From Peptococcaceae bacterium BRH_c4b (lineage in GTDB: Bacteria; Bacillota; Desulfotomaculia; Desulfotomaculales; Desulfocucumaceae), in contig LADO01000033.1 of assembly GCA_000961595.1 (NCBI GenBank), forward strand, positions 1 through 50,253: a DNA stretch of 50,253 bases, in the 5' to 3' direction. The notes beneath the pieces were generated by a model, which ran no database searches, was not told the origin of the DNA, and saw nothing but the letters and a program-made list of their open reading frames with translations. Positions 42,602 through 50,253 of this stretch are shown here, piece by piece. Numbering within the stretch: position 1 is the first letter of the stretch; each line of letters begins with the position of its first letter. The translations under genes and the position numbers were made by a program.

Positions 42602-43132
42602 TTGAAGAAATATGTACTGCTATGCCTGGCGCTTTTATTGATTGTTTTTAGCGCCGGCTGCACTAAAAAGGACTCCACGGTCATCTTACAGAAAATACAG
42701 TCGGAACTGGACAAATACGAAAAAAATATGATTACCTTTTATCAGTTTAAAATGATCCCCGATGACCTCGCATTCCCCGGCAACCTTGCGATTGACTACA
42801 TGGACAGGGCACAGCAGAGCACGGACACCCTAAAGGATTTGGATCAACTGGCCGGCTCTGTAAAAGATGCGAATTTAAAAAAAGAGCTCAATAACTACAT
42901 TAGCATCTCCAGGAATAGAGAACTGCTGGTTATACAGTATCTTAACGACATTCGGAAGGATATTAATTTCCAGTCCACCGGACAGATAGATTTAACCCGC
43001 CCGGACACTGATTTAATAGTTGATGTTAACAGGTATCTGCACAACCTTCCGGAAACCATGCTGGATATGGAATACAGCCTGAAAGAAAGCCGCCAGAAAC
43101 TGGATACTATTCTGGCGCCCAAGAAAAAATAA
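42602..43132 (+). CDS. Hypothetical lipoprotein
   Basis: The product of 176 residues starts at a TTG with GGGAGG seven bases upstream, and has a lipobox ending FSAGC. The rest is helical and charged (KIQSELDKYEKNMITFYQFK) with no recognised domain. It lies 48 bp after the repeat lipoprotein gene and may be co-expressed with it. A nested hairpin terminator follows. Function unknown. Confidence 0.75.
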   Translation: MKKYVLLCLALLLIVFSAGCTKKDSTVILQKIQSELDKYEKNMITFYQFKMIPDDLAFPGNLAIDYMDRAQQSTDTLKDLDQLAGSVKDANLKKELNNYISISRNRELLVIQYLNDIRKDINFQSTGQIDLTRPDTDLIVDVNRYLHNLPETMLDMEYSLKESRQKLDTILAPKKK

Positions 43133-43148
43133 TTTAAATTAATCATAT

Positions 43149-43196
43149 AAAAAAGGCCCCTATGAACTGGTTAAGTTCAGCAAAGGCCTTTTTTTA
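43149..43196. terminator. Bidirectional nested terminator
   Basis: AAAAAAGGCC pairs with AAGGCCTTTTTTT in the outer stem, and TGAACT-GGTTA-AGTTCA forms an inner stem. It separates the plus-strand lipoprotein gene from the minus-strand Cys-rich gene. Confidence 0.8.
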
Positions 43197-43200
43197 TGTG

Positions 43201-43656
43201 TTAAGCTCTTTTCTTCAGCGCCTCCGCCAGCATGGTGGCCAGAGTAGCATCGTGGGATTTAATGGTGGCCAGATACATGAACACACTACCGGGATAGGTT
43301 ATGGCTTCCGGCAGGACAGTGTGCTCCATGGCCGTCCGTACCAGGGCTACCACGCAATCAGGCGAGTGATTGTCCCGGCATTCCTTACACTGCCGGCAGG
43401 TTTCCGCCAGCACCGGGGCAACGGTTTCCGGATAATAGGGCTTAAAATCGCCAGCGGGGATCAGCCCCGCAGCCCCGGGAATGTCCAGCATGCCCTTCTG
43501 AGCGGCGAAATTAAGAACCTTTTTCGAAAAACCCACCAGGCAGCTTGATTCCTTACAGTCCGTAGTATCCAGCAAGTCGCAGGACCGGCATATCTTTTCC
43601 AGCAGCGCCTGTAGAACAGCGGGATTTATTTCATCTGTTTTTCTTAGTTGTTCCAT
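43201..43656 (-). CDS. Cysteine-rich protein next to a siroheme half-domain
   Basis: The product of 151 residues has two similar Cys clusters: CRSCDLLDTTDCKESSC near residue 22 and CRQCKECRDNHSPDC near residue 85. Each may bind a metal or an iron-sulphur cluster. No family name comes to mind. It starts 18 bp after the siroheme half-domain gene and is clearly in the same operon, so an electron-transfer or assembly role for that protein is plausible. Confidence 0.7.
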   Translation of the reverse strand: MEQLRKTDEINPAVLQALLEKICRSCDLLDTTDCKESSCLVGFSKKVLNFAAQKGMLDIPGAAGLIPAGDFKPYYPETVAPVLAETCRQCKECRDNHSPDCVVALVRTAMEHTVLPEAITYPGSVFMYLATIKSHDATLATMLAEALKKRA

Positions 43657-43674
43657 TATACAACCCCCCCTCCT

Positions 43675-44391
43675 TTACTGACCGGACAGTAGAAATTTTT
43701 TAAATTCATTATTGTCAGTTTCAACTGAGCAGTTTACTAATTCATCGGGAGGCATAAACGCCCCAAGCCCCAGCCTGGAAATAGCGCGGCCAAGTTTTTC
43801 CCCCGGCTGGGCCAGAGCGCTGAAACGTTCCAGCACGTGGTCAAGTACGGCATATACTGCCCCGGTAGTTACTTTGCGGGCGATTAGTTTACCGTGCAGA
43901 GGTTTTGCGCTGCCCCCGTAACCCCCTATAATCACGTCGAAGACATCCTTCCCCACGGCAACCACCCCGAAGTCCGCGCAGTGCGGGTCTACGCAGCCCC
44001 TGTAGCATCCGGCCACCGCAATCTTAAAATCCTTGGGGGCCTGCCTGCCCAGATATTTTTTCTGCAATTCAATGCCCAGGTCAAGGGCCTCGCCGGTGGA
44101 ACGGGGGCAAAGAGCCGCATTGCCTGCGCAAGCCTTTACCGCCCGGATTACGTCACCGTAAGGAGACAAAACCAGATCCAGTGCAGGCAGTGCTTCAATC
44201 AGGGCCTGCGCCTTTTCCTCTGCCAACACAACCACCATGGTCTGGCGGGAAGTCAGCTTGACCCTGAAAGCCTCCAGTTCCTCTAACTTTCGGGACAGCC
44301 CCGACAATTGTCCGGGGGTTAACACTCCGCAGGCCGCCACAACATCCACGGCGACCATGCCATTTCTCTGCCGAAATACTCCTGTGCCCAT
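43675..44391 (-). CDS. Nitrite/sulfite-reductase-type siroheme/4Fe-4S half-domain protein
   Basis: The product of about 238 residues holds one ferredoxin-like half-domain (LSRKLEELEAFRVKLTSRQ) and one siroheme/4Fe-4S domain with the Cys pairs in ACAGNAALC and GCYRGC, followed by CADFGVV. Full sulfite or nitrite reductases have two such halves, so this is a compact version found in anaerobes. It may bind siroheme for sulfite or act in a related reduction; activity is not certain. GGAG lies before ATG 44391, which overlaps the end of the upstream deacetylase gene region by a few bases. A Cys-rich protein gene follows. Confidence 0.82.
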   Translation of the reverse strand: MGTGVFRQRNGMVAVDVVAACGVLTPGQLSGLSRKLEELEAFRVKLTSRQTMVVVLAEEKAQALIEALPALDLVLSPYGDVIRAVKACAGNAALCPRSTGEALDLGIELQKKYLGRQAPKDFKIAVAGCYRGCVDPHCADFGVVAVGKDVFDVIIGGYGGSAKPLHGKLIARKVTTGAVYAVLDHVLERFSALAQPGEKLGRAISRLGLGAFMPPDELVNCSVETDNNEFKKFLLSGQ

Positions 44392-44396
44392 AACAG

Positions 44397-45269
44397 TCAC
44401 TCCTTTGGTGTTACTTTTTCTGGCGGCTTCCAGTTGCCATTTACCACACCGGTAAAATACTCCCTGCCATCCCCGGGGCGAATGGAAAATCTGTTAATAA
44501 ACATAGAATTGTCGCCCGGGTGAACATATCCCGAATGCACAGTAAAACCCAGCCGGTAGCCCATGGAGGATGCCGCCTCAACCGCGTTCTTGCTTCCGGC
44601 TCCATAGGGATAGGCTATAGCGGAGGGGACGGGGATACCAACCATACCCAGCGTATTATTAAAACGCAGCAAATCCTCCCTTATAACGTCGGTTCCGAGC
44701 ACAGTCAGGGCGGCCTTGCCGTCAATAAGCCTGTGGTTGTCGTAGGTATGGCAGCCGAATTCGAGCAACCCTGTCCTTAGCATGGTTTTAATCTGATATG
44801 TGGTCATGTGACGGTTAGGCACACTGGCCCCCACGGTGACGGGCCCGGTTCCACCGTATTCATCCCCAGGTTTTTTTCCAATTACAAATATGGCTGCCCT
44901 GAAACTATAGCGGCTCAGCAACGGAAAGGCATAAATATAATTTGACTCGTACCCGTCATCAAAAGTAATCAGCACCGCCCGGCGGGGGGGATTAAATCTG
45001 CCGGCCAAAAACTCCTTCATTTCTTCCATGGTCATGGTGTAAAAGTTGTTATCGTACAGGTATTTCATTTGCCAGGAAAATTCTTCCACAGGCAGCACCG
45101 CAGAATTGGTCAGGTGTTTTCCTGTGGAGGATGGCTCCAGGTGATGATAAGTAAGAACCGCCACCTCTTCACGCGGTGCGGGAAGTCCGGCGGGAGGAGC
45201 GTCAGCGGCATATGAAGCCTGGAAGGGAAATAACAAAAGAAGAATTAGCAAAATTGCTGCTTTGCGCAT
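44397..45269 (-). CDS. Polysaccharide deacetylase
   Basis: The product of 290 residues has a signal peptide (ILLILLLLFPFQASYA) and a NodB-type domain: VAVLTYHHLEP, VLITFDDGYESN with the catalytic Asp pair, and HTYDNHRL as the metal site. The His-x4-His spacing is a known variant of this motif in Bacillus-type enzymes. It should deacetylate N-acetylglucosamine in a cell-wall or capsule polymer outside the cell. Its last bases contain the GGAG site of the next gene. Confidence 0.9.
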   Translation of the reverse strand: MRKAAILLILLLLFPFQASYAADAPPAGLPAPREEVAVLTYHHLEPSSTGKHLTNSAVLPVEEFSWQMKYLYDNNFYTMTMEEMKEFLAGRFNPPRRAVLITFDDGYESNYIYAFPLLSRYSFRAAIFVIGKKPGDEYGGTGPVTVGASVPNRHMTTYQIKTMLRTGLLEFGCHTYDNHRLIDGKAALTVLGTDVIREDLLRFNNTLGMVGIPVPSAIAYPYGAGSKNAVEAASSMGYRLGFTVHSGYVHPGDNSMFINRFSIRPGDGREYFTGVVNGNWKPPEKVTPKE

Positions 45270-45388
45270 GTCATTACCTCATGTCCTTACAGTTAACAGT
45301 TATTCGCGTATAAAATAGTATTTGGCATGCCTGAGAAAAATCCTCCAAAAAAACAAAATTTCGGGAAAATATATTACGGCAAGCTGTC

Positions 45389-47899
45389 TTACTCAACACT
45401 TTTCTCCACTCTGCCCTTTTTCACCCATAACTTTTCACCGTCCGTTGATACTACCACAGCGCCATCCCGGTCAGTGCGGTATACCTTTACCCCCAAATCA
45501 TCCAGCCAAGTCAGGGTTTGGGGATCCGGATGGCCGAAGGAATTGTTTTTGCCAACGGATATCACAGCCAGACTTGGCCTTGTTTGCTCCAGGAATTCCC
45601 GGGAAATATAGCGGCTACCGTGGTGAGGCACCTTTAAAACGTCGCAAGCCAACCCGATTCCTGCTTCCAGCAGCCGCCGCTGGGACTCCTCCTCCATGTC
45701 GCCTGTTAGCAGGAATTTTTCCCTACCGTAAGTGAGCATCAAAGCCAGCGAATTATTATTCTGGTCGGAGCGGGTACCTGCCAGTAATTCAGAGCCGGGA
45801 TTGAGTACTTCCACACCCGCTGCAGAATCGCGCATCAGCCGGTCCCCCGCCGAGACGGCGTACACGGGTATGCCCTGGCTGGCAATATACTCTAATAGCC
45901 TGATATAAGCAGGATCGGGGCCGTCTTCTCCAGCCTGCGGGTCCCCTTCCTCAGCAGCGCCTACTCCGCCGTTTCCTCCCCCGGCCGCCGGCCCAACCAC
46001 TACCATCCCCACCCTGAAACGATCCACCACCGCCCTCACCCCTCCGGCGTGGTCCTCATGGGAGTGGGTGATTACCAGCACATCCAGGTCGTTGACACCC
46101 TGTCTTTTTAAATACGCAACCACCGTCTCCCCGGCTCCCCTGCCGGATGCAAATTCCCCCCTTTTTCCCCCGGCGTCCACCAGCATATTCCCATGGCCAG
46201 GAAACTCGATATAAATGCTGTCACCCTGCCCCACATCAATAAAATGAATTTTTAGCCTGTCGTCATCTGGCTCCCATACCCACAGCAACGAGAGCAGCAA
46301 ACCTGCGGACAGCAATATACAAAAAACCCGCCTGGCCGCCGGAGTAAAGTATTCCCAGAGGCTACAGTGTAATGACCCGCCAGCAGTGGCGGCAAAACCT
46401 TCTTTCCCCCCGGCGCCGGGTTTTCCAGCAGCAGGAGCAGCCATAACCCAAAGTAGCGGATACCAAAAAAGGGCTAATGTCCACGGCGGAGATTCTACAT
46501 AAAAAAACAGCCCCGGGATCTCCCTGATGCCGGTAACCAGCCATCTGAACAGTTCCAGCAGCAGCCCGTTAAACACGTTGATAAACCCGGCCAGGCCGTC
46601 CCAAATCTGTCCGGCCAGGGCAGACAGGGCACCCAGGGGCAGTATTATTCCCGTCAGGGGCACGGCAAGCAGATTTGCCGGCAGTGCCGCAGCCGTCAAC
46701 AAATTGAAATGAATAGCTATCAGGGGCACCGTGCCAAGCTGAGCCGCCAGAGGAACGGCTATAAATAAAGCAATCCGGCCGGGTATGTGCAGCTTGTTCG
46801 CCAGCAGTCCCCTGATTGCCGGGGTAAGGTACAATATGCCCCAGGTGGCACTGAAGGAAAGCTGGAAACCCGGCTCGAAAAGTGCCCCGGGGCTGAAAAA
46901 GAGTATAACCATGGCGGCCAGGGCCATACTGGTGGGCCAGTCCGCTTCCCTTCCCCAGTAATGGCCCAGGAGCAGTACTGCGGCCATCAGCGTCGCCCTC
47001 ACCACCGGCGGGCTCAGCCCGGTCATTGCAGCATAGACAAATAATATGGACAGGACGGCAATCAGCCTGGAACGCTGAGAAATATTAAAAAGGCTTAGTA
47101 ACCCCAGTACTGCCGCCATCAACATACCCACATGCAGGCCGCTGACGCTGAGAATGTGAAATACACCTGTTTCACAAAAATTTTCCCTATCCCCGGGAGT
47201 TATATCCCCCACCACGCCAAATACAATACCGTTGACAAGGGTAGCCTGATCCGGCGGCATAGTCCTTGCGGCCACCCGCAGCAACCGCTCCTTAAATGCC
47301 AGAGTCATTTTCATCAGCGGGTTGCCGTAACCGGAGCCCATTTTTGTAAAAGCATCCCCGCCGGTTACAAATAAAACAGCCCCTACTCCCCTGCGTAAAA
47401 GATAGGTGCGGTAATCGAACTGACCGGGGTTTCCCGGGTTGTCCGGCAAGGAAAGATAGCCCCGAACCTTCAGCGTGTCACCGTAACCATATACCCGCCC
47501 GACTGCCTCCGCGCGGATAATTACACGCCCTTCCACCCGCCGACGGGTTCCCCCGAAGGTTATCCACCTGGTATTGAACGGATACATAGTGCCGGTCTTT
47601 CTGATATCCGGCTCTCCGGACACTATTCCCTCCACGGTTACAAAGTGCCCCCGGTAGGGCTCGTAAAGCCTTCCCTCTTCATTGAGGTCAGGGCCGGCCA
47701 GGGCCATTCCCGCCAGGAAAAACAACATTAAAAAGGCGGGGCCAACGCCCCGCCGCAGAAACAGAAACAGGCATACAACTGTGAGGAATACCGCAAAGGA
47801 GGCCAGCAGCGGCAATAAGGGATCCGTTCTTAGCACAGCCTCAGCCAGTATACCCGCAATATAAGCTATAACAAGGAAAACTAGAGGCCTGGAAGTCAA
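45389..47899 (-). CDS. comEC: ComEC/Rec2 DNA-uptake channel protein
   Basis: The product of about 836 residues has the full ComEC layout: N-terminal membrane helices and an OB-type domain (GHFVTVEGIVSGEPD), the competence domain with FHILSVSGLHVGMLMA and about 10 membrane helices, and a C-terminal metallo-beta-lactamase domain with DVGQGDS, THSHEDHAGG, LLTGDMEEES and HHGSRYIS. It forms the channel through which single-stranded DNA enters. TTG 47899 has GGAGG seven bases upstream and is chosen over the frame from 47923. No comEA is next to it. Confidence 0.93.
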   Translation of the reverse strand: MTSRPLVFLVIAYIAGILAEAVLRTDPLLPLLASFAVFLTVVCLFLFLRRGVGPAFLMLFFLAGMALAGPDLNEEGRLYEPYRGHFVTVEGIVSGEPDIRKTGTMYPFNTRWITFGGTRRRVEGRVIIRAEAVGRVYGYGDTLKVRGYLSLPDNPGNPGQFDYRTYLLRRGVGAVLFVTGGDAFTKMGSGYGNPLMKMTLAFKERLLRVAARTMPPDQATLVNGIVFGVVGDITPGDRENFCETGVFHILSVSGLHVGMLMAAVLGLLSLFNISQRSRLIAVLSILFVYAAMTGLSPPVVRATLMAAVLLLGHYWGREADWPTSMALAAMVILFFSPGALFEPGFQLSFSATWGILYLTPAIRGLLANKLHIPGRIALFIAVPLAAQLGTVPLIAIHFNLLTAAALPANLLAVPLTGIILPLGALSALAGQIWDGLAGFINVFNGLLLELFRWLVTGIREIPGLFFYVESPPWTLALFWYPLLWVMAAPAAGKPGAGGKEGFAATAGGSLHCSLWEYFTPAARRVFCILLSAGLLLSLLWVWEPDDDRLKIHFIDVGQGDSIYIEFPGHGNMLVDAGGKRGEFASGRGAGETVVAYLKRQGVNDLDVLVITHSHEDHAGGVRAVVDRFRVGMVVVGPAAGGGNGGVGAAEEGDPQAGEDGPDPAYIRLLEYIASQGIPVYAVSAGDRLMRDSAAGVEVLNPGSELLAGTRSDQNNNSLALMLTYGREKFLLTGDMEEESQRRLLEAGIGLACDVLKVPHHGSRYISREFLEQTRPSLAVISVGKNNSFGHPDPQTLTWLDDLGVKVYRTDRDGAVVVSTDGEKLWVKKGRVEKSVE

Positions 47900-47972
47900 C
47901 TTTAAACCTCCGGTACATGACATACAATGGCAATAGCTTTTTATGAAAAAGAAATATGTTCTATACTACGGG

Positions 47973-48641
47973 TCAAACCGTGTACTCCAGGCGGCTTTGA
48001 TTCACCCGCTGCAAATAGGCCAGCGTTTCCCTGTACGGAGGTATCCCCCCGTGCTTTTGCACAGCGCCGGGACCGGCATTATATGCGGCCAGAGCCAAAT
48101 CGACGTTGCCGCTGTACCGATCCAGCATTGACTTTAGGTAGCGGGTACCCGCCTCCAAATTTTCACTGGAGTTGAAGGGATTCTTCACGCCAAGGGAAGC
48201 GGCAGTCTCCGGCATAAGCTGCATTAGCCCCATGGCTCCGGCGTTAGAAACCGCCCGGGGGTTAAATCCCGATTCAACCTTTACAACTGCCTTTAAAAGA
48301 GCCGGGTCAAGGTCATATTTCTCCGAAACCCGGGAAATCATCGCATCAATGCCTGCTTCAGCCGGGTAAACGACTTCGCCTTCCGGCCGGTTATGCTGCT
48401 GTTTTGCGACTGAAACGGCAGGATATGTGCTGCCGCTGCCATACGTTCTCAGGACGCCAGGCATATAAGAGGGCATCAGGGATGCCCCGCCACTCCCCGA
48501 ACCGGCAGCCGCCAGCACGGAAGCAAGCACCAGAGCAAACCCGGAATCCAGCGAGCTATCCTGCTCCCGGTTTTCGCAGGCGCCGGTGGCGGAACTCATC
48601 ATCTGCAGTTGCATCATTTGTAATAGCAAATCTATTTGCAC
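47973..48641 (-). CDS. Lytic transglycosylase (SLT domain)
   Basis: The product of 222 residues has a low-complexity N-terminal part and an SLT domain at about 100-210. The catalytic Glu is in VKVESGFNPRAVSNAGAMGLMQLMP, here split as VKVESGF and GAMGLMQLMPETA, and the closing AAYNAGPGAV block is present. It should cut peptidoglycan. There is no normal signal peptide; the start GTG 48641 has GGGGTG upstream. The N-terminal Met/Gln-rich start is unusual. It lies upstream of comEC in the same direction. Confidence 0.9.
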   Translation of the reverse strand: MQIDLLLQMMQLQMMSSATGACENREQDSSLDSGFALVLASVLAAAGSGSGGASLMPSYMPGVLRTYGSGSTYPAVSVAKQQHNRPEGEVVYPAEAGIDAMISRVSEKYDLDPALLKAVVKVESGFNPRAVSNAGAMGLMQLMPETAASLGVKNPFNSSENLEAGTRYLKSMLDRYSGNVDLALAAYNAGPGAVQKHGGIPPYRETLAYLQRVNQSRLEYTV

Positions 48642-48726
48642 AACTACACCCCGGTATACAGAATTTTGCAGCCTACTTGCAATATATTGTTTAATTCAAC
48701 ATAATTGAGGAAAATCCTTTATAAGC

Positions 48727-48750
48727 AGTCAACATATGTCAATATTTTAG
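48727..48750 (-). repeat. Shared 24-bp motif, copy 2 (upstream of the SLT gene)
   Basis: Matches 21 of 24 bases with 23957-23980; the minus strand core is TTGACATATGTTGAC. The first TTGACA could act as a -35 box for the transglycosylase gene. Confidence 0.4.
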
Positions 48751-48820
48751 CTTTTTGTTTATGCAACGCTACTGATTTTTTTGATAAAATTAAACAAATA
48801 ATTATTAAGGAGATAATAAA

Positions 48821-49006
48821 TTGCATTCAGTAGAAAAACCAAACTGCATGAAATGCAAGTATTTTTATATAACCTGGAACAATAAGCAGCCCAACGGCTG
48901 CCGGATGTATAGAATTGTAACGAAACATATTCCATCTTTAGAGGTTCTAAGACACACAGGCACAAATTGTATTGGCTTTGAAGAAAAATTCATGTCTAAA
49001 AAATAA
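48821..49006 (+). CDS. Small Cys-motif protein (conserved type)
   Basis: The product of 61 residues has CMKCKYFYITWNNKQPNGCR and then a final Cys in GTNCIGFE. The pattern CxxCKYFY.TW....P.GCR...(S/T)K..PS..V....G..C..FE belongs to a small conserved family in anaerobes, without known function; it looks like a metal-binding knuckle. TTG 48821 has AAGGAG about eight bases upstream. It is monocistronic. Confidence 0.72.
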   Translation: MHSVEKPNCMKCKYFYITWNNKQPNGCRMYRIVTKHIPSLEVLRHTGTNCIGFEEKFMSKK

Positions 49007-49118
49007 TAACTTTTATATAGTACAATGGTACCTGGTTACCATGCACCCTGAGTGTTGAGTATAGCCATGCCTCCACCCTGCGGAAGTCTTCAGCCAGAGA
49101 AAATGTTCGAGATGGTCG

Positions 49119-50009
49119 TCAGGGGGTTTTTAATTCATGGATTAAAGATGCCATATCGGCTGGCAGAGGGGCCTCCAGTTGCATGTTTTCCTTTGTGACT
49201 GGATGGTTAAACTCCAGACGCCAACTATGTAAAGCCTGACGATGGATCAGATCTAAACTGCCCCCGTATAGTTCATCTCCCATTAAGGGATGGCCTAAAT
49301 GTCTCATATGAACTCTTATTTGGTGGGTACGGCCTGTTTCTAACCGCAATTTTACCAGACTGCCGCTGGCGAAACGCTGTATTACGGTAAAATGAGTGAT
49401 CGCTTCTTTACCCTGGGATGTTACTCCGAAGATAAGGGAGTCATCATGGGGCCGACCAATAGGGAAATTAATTATTCCTGAATTCATAGCTATTCGGTTA
49501 TGCACCACTGTCAGGTATTCCCTCCGGCATATGCCGTTTTTCATTTGCTCGGCAAGCTGATGACAGATGTAACTGCTTTTGGCGATTAAGATAACTCCAG
49601 AAGTATCTTTATCCAACCGGCTGACCGATCTGAATTTACTGTTATGTCCTTGTAGCTGCCAATGGTAAATAACGCCGTTAGCCAAAGTGTTCAGAACATG
49701 ATAGGAAAGCGGATGTACCAGCATATTAAATGGTTTGTTCACTACCAGGATATGTTCATCCTCAAAAAGAATATTCAAGGGTATGTCCTGGGGTATTACC
49801 GGTTGATCATCATCATCCTGAAAATTTACCCGTATTAAATCGCCTTCTTTTACCAGCGAATTCAAACGAACTGTTTGATCGTTCACCATAAGTCCGGCAC
49901 AGCGTTTAATCCTTCGTATTTCACCACGGGAAAATTTCAGATGGTTCTTGAGTATCTGTGAGACCTTTCGATTATCATTATCGTTTGTTACCTTGTATTC
50001 GATGTGCAT
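49119..50009 (-). CDS. RluA-family pseudouridine synthase
   Basis: The product of 296 residues has an S4-like RNA-binding N-terminus (KFSRGEIRRIKRCAGLMVNDQTV) and the synthase domain with SRLDKDTSGVILIAK, holding the catalytic Asp, then GRTHQIRVHMRHLGHPLMGDELYGG. It should convert uridine to pseudouridine in ribosomal or transfer RNA. The family has several specificities; RluD/RluA-like is likely but not decidable by eye. The ATG is at 50009. Between 50010 and the window end no gene could be identified. Confidence 0.93.
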   Translation of the reverse strand: MHIEYKVTNDNDNRKVSQILKNHLKFSRGEIRRIKRCAGLMVNDQTVRLNSLVKEGDLIRVNFQDDDDQPVIPQDIPLNILFEDEHILVVNKPFNMLVHPLSYHVLNTLANGVIYHWQLQGHNSKFRSVSRLDKDTSGVILIAKSSYICHQLAEQMKNGICRREYLTVVHNRIAMNSGIINFPIGRPHDDSLIFGVTSQGKEAITHFTVIQRFASGSLVKLRLETGRTHQIRVHMRHLGHPLMGDELYGGSLDLIHRQALHSWRLEFNHPVTKENMQLEAPLPADMASLIHELKTP

Positions 50010-50253
50010 GTTACTTTATTACACCCCATTTAGTAATCATATCTTTGAGATATATTCGCCTATATTAGGGGTGGAGGTAGCGAAGATTGATTTTGGCTCC
50101 ATCATCTCAATTAATGAAAATAGTAGGCATAAAAGCAATACTTTTTACATAAGGGTAAAATAATACAAATTAAGTCTATAACCATTATCGTATATTTACT
50201 TGCGGCACACGTCATTAACCCTTTCATCGGGCTATTAAGCATTGTTATGTAAA

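Noticed and set aside
50036-50163. Possible small plus-strand peptide after the RluA-type gene
   Set aside because: No ribosome-binding site, no motif, and it overlaps the 5' region of the pseudouridine synthase gene.
1-50253. CRISPR arrays, tRNA and rRNA genes
   Set aside because: No regularly spaced repeats and no tRNA cloverleaf or rRNA-like sequence were found by reading both strands; a covariance-model search could still find a diverged one.

Overview
The window (50,253 bp, about 45-50% GC by eye) looks like a chromosomal segment of an anaerobic Gram-positive of the Desulfotomaculum/Peptococcaceae type. This is inferred from strong AGGAGG ribosome-binding sites with frequent TTG/GTG starts, a c-di-AMP (ydaO) riboswitch with a KimA-type transporter, a split FeoB, a stand-alone siroheme/4Fe-4S half-domain, and an RND pump without an outer-membrane partner. 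No tRNA, rRNA or CRISPR array was seen. Layout: (1) 1-7.5 kb is a defence-type island on the minus strand. A frameshifted XRE regulator is followed by genes resembling sspD (PAPS-reductase-like ATP pyrophosphatase with ferredoxin clusters), sspB (DUF4007) and sspC (large P-loop ATPase), then an unrecognised 136-residue protein, and the row is abutted by an IS1595-type transposase. It resembles the Ssp single-strand DNA phosphorothioation system, but the window holds no SspA desulfurase and no SspE effector. (2) 7.5-13.5 kb is a patchwork: an ADP-ribosylglycohydrolase remnant, a nitroreductase, a flavodoxin-fold oxidoreductase, DUF3006 plus a ComEC-like metallo-beta-lactamase lipoprotein, YkvA, and two PIN toxin-antitoxin modules. 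The second module lies between two roughly 115-bp direct copies of the 3' end of the neighbouring pump gene. (3) 13.5-18.5 kb is a tetR / membrane fusion protein / RND pump operon. (4) 18.6-25.2 kb carries NIPSNAP, a frameshifted response-regulator remnant, CorA, a DtxR/MntR-type regulator facing a feoA-feoB operon in which FeoB is split into GTPase and permease genes, a decayed cation-diffusion-facilitator pseudogene, and a stand-alone 4HB chemoreceptor-like sensor. (5) 25.2-39.4 kb is rich in transport: a KimA-like potassium transporter behind a ydaO riboswitch and terminator; an operon of DASS transporter, gamma-carbonic anhydrase and ArsB/NhaD permease headed by an unrecognised 313-residue protein with a transposase-like N-terminus; a CBS-pair protein; a membrane-anchored alkaline-phosphatase-superfamily protein; a second KimA paralog without a riboswitch; and FetAB. 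(6) 39.4-50.2 kb is ordinary chromosome: the ACT/UPF0210 pair, two lipoproteins, a cysteine-rich protein with a siroheme half-domain, a polysaccharide deacetylase, ComEC, a lytic transglycosylase, a small Cys protein and an RluA-type pseudouridine synthase. The functional themes are metal-ion control (feo, fet, CorA, CDF remnant, DtxR-type regulator), potassium/c-di-AMP osmoregulation, envelope functions, and defence or mobile DNA at the left end. Starts were usually moved inward from the longest open frame to the codon with a properly spaced Shine-Dalgarno sequence; these shifts are noted per gene.
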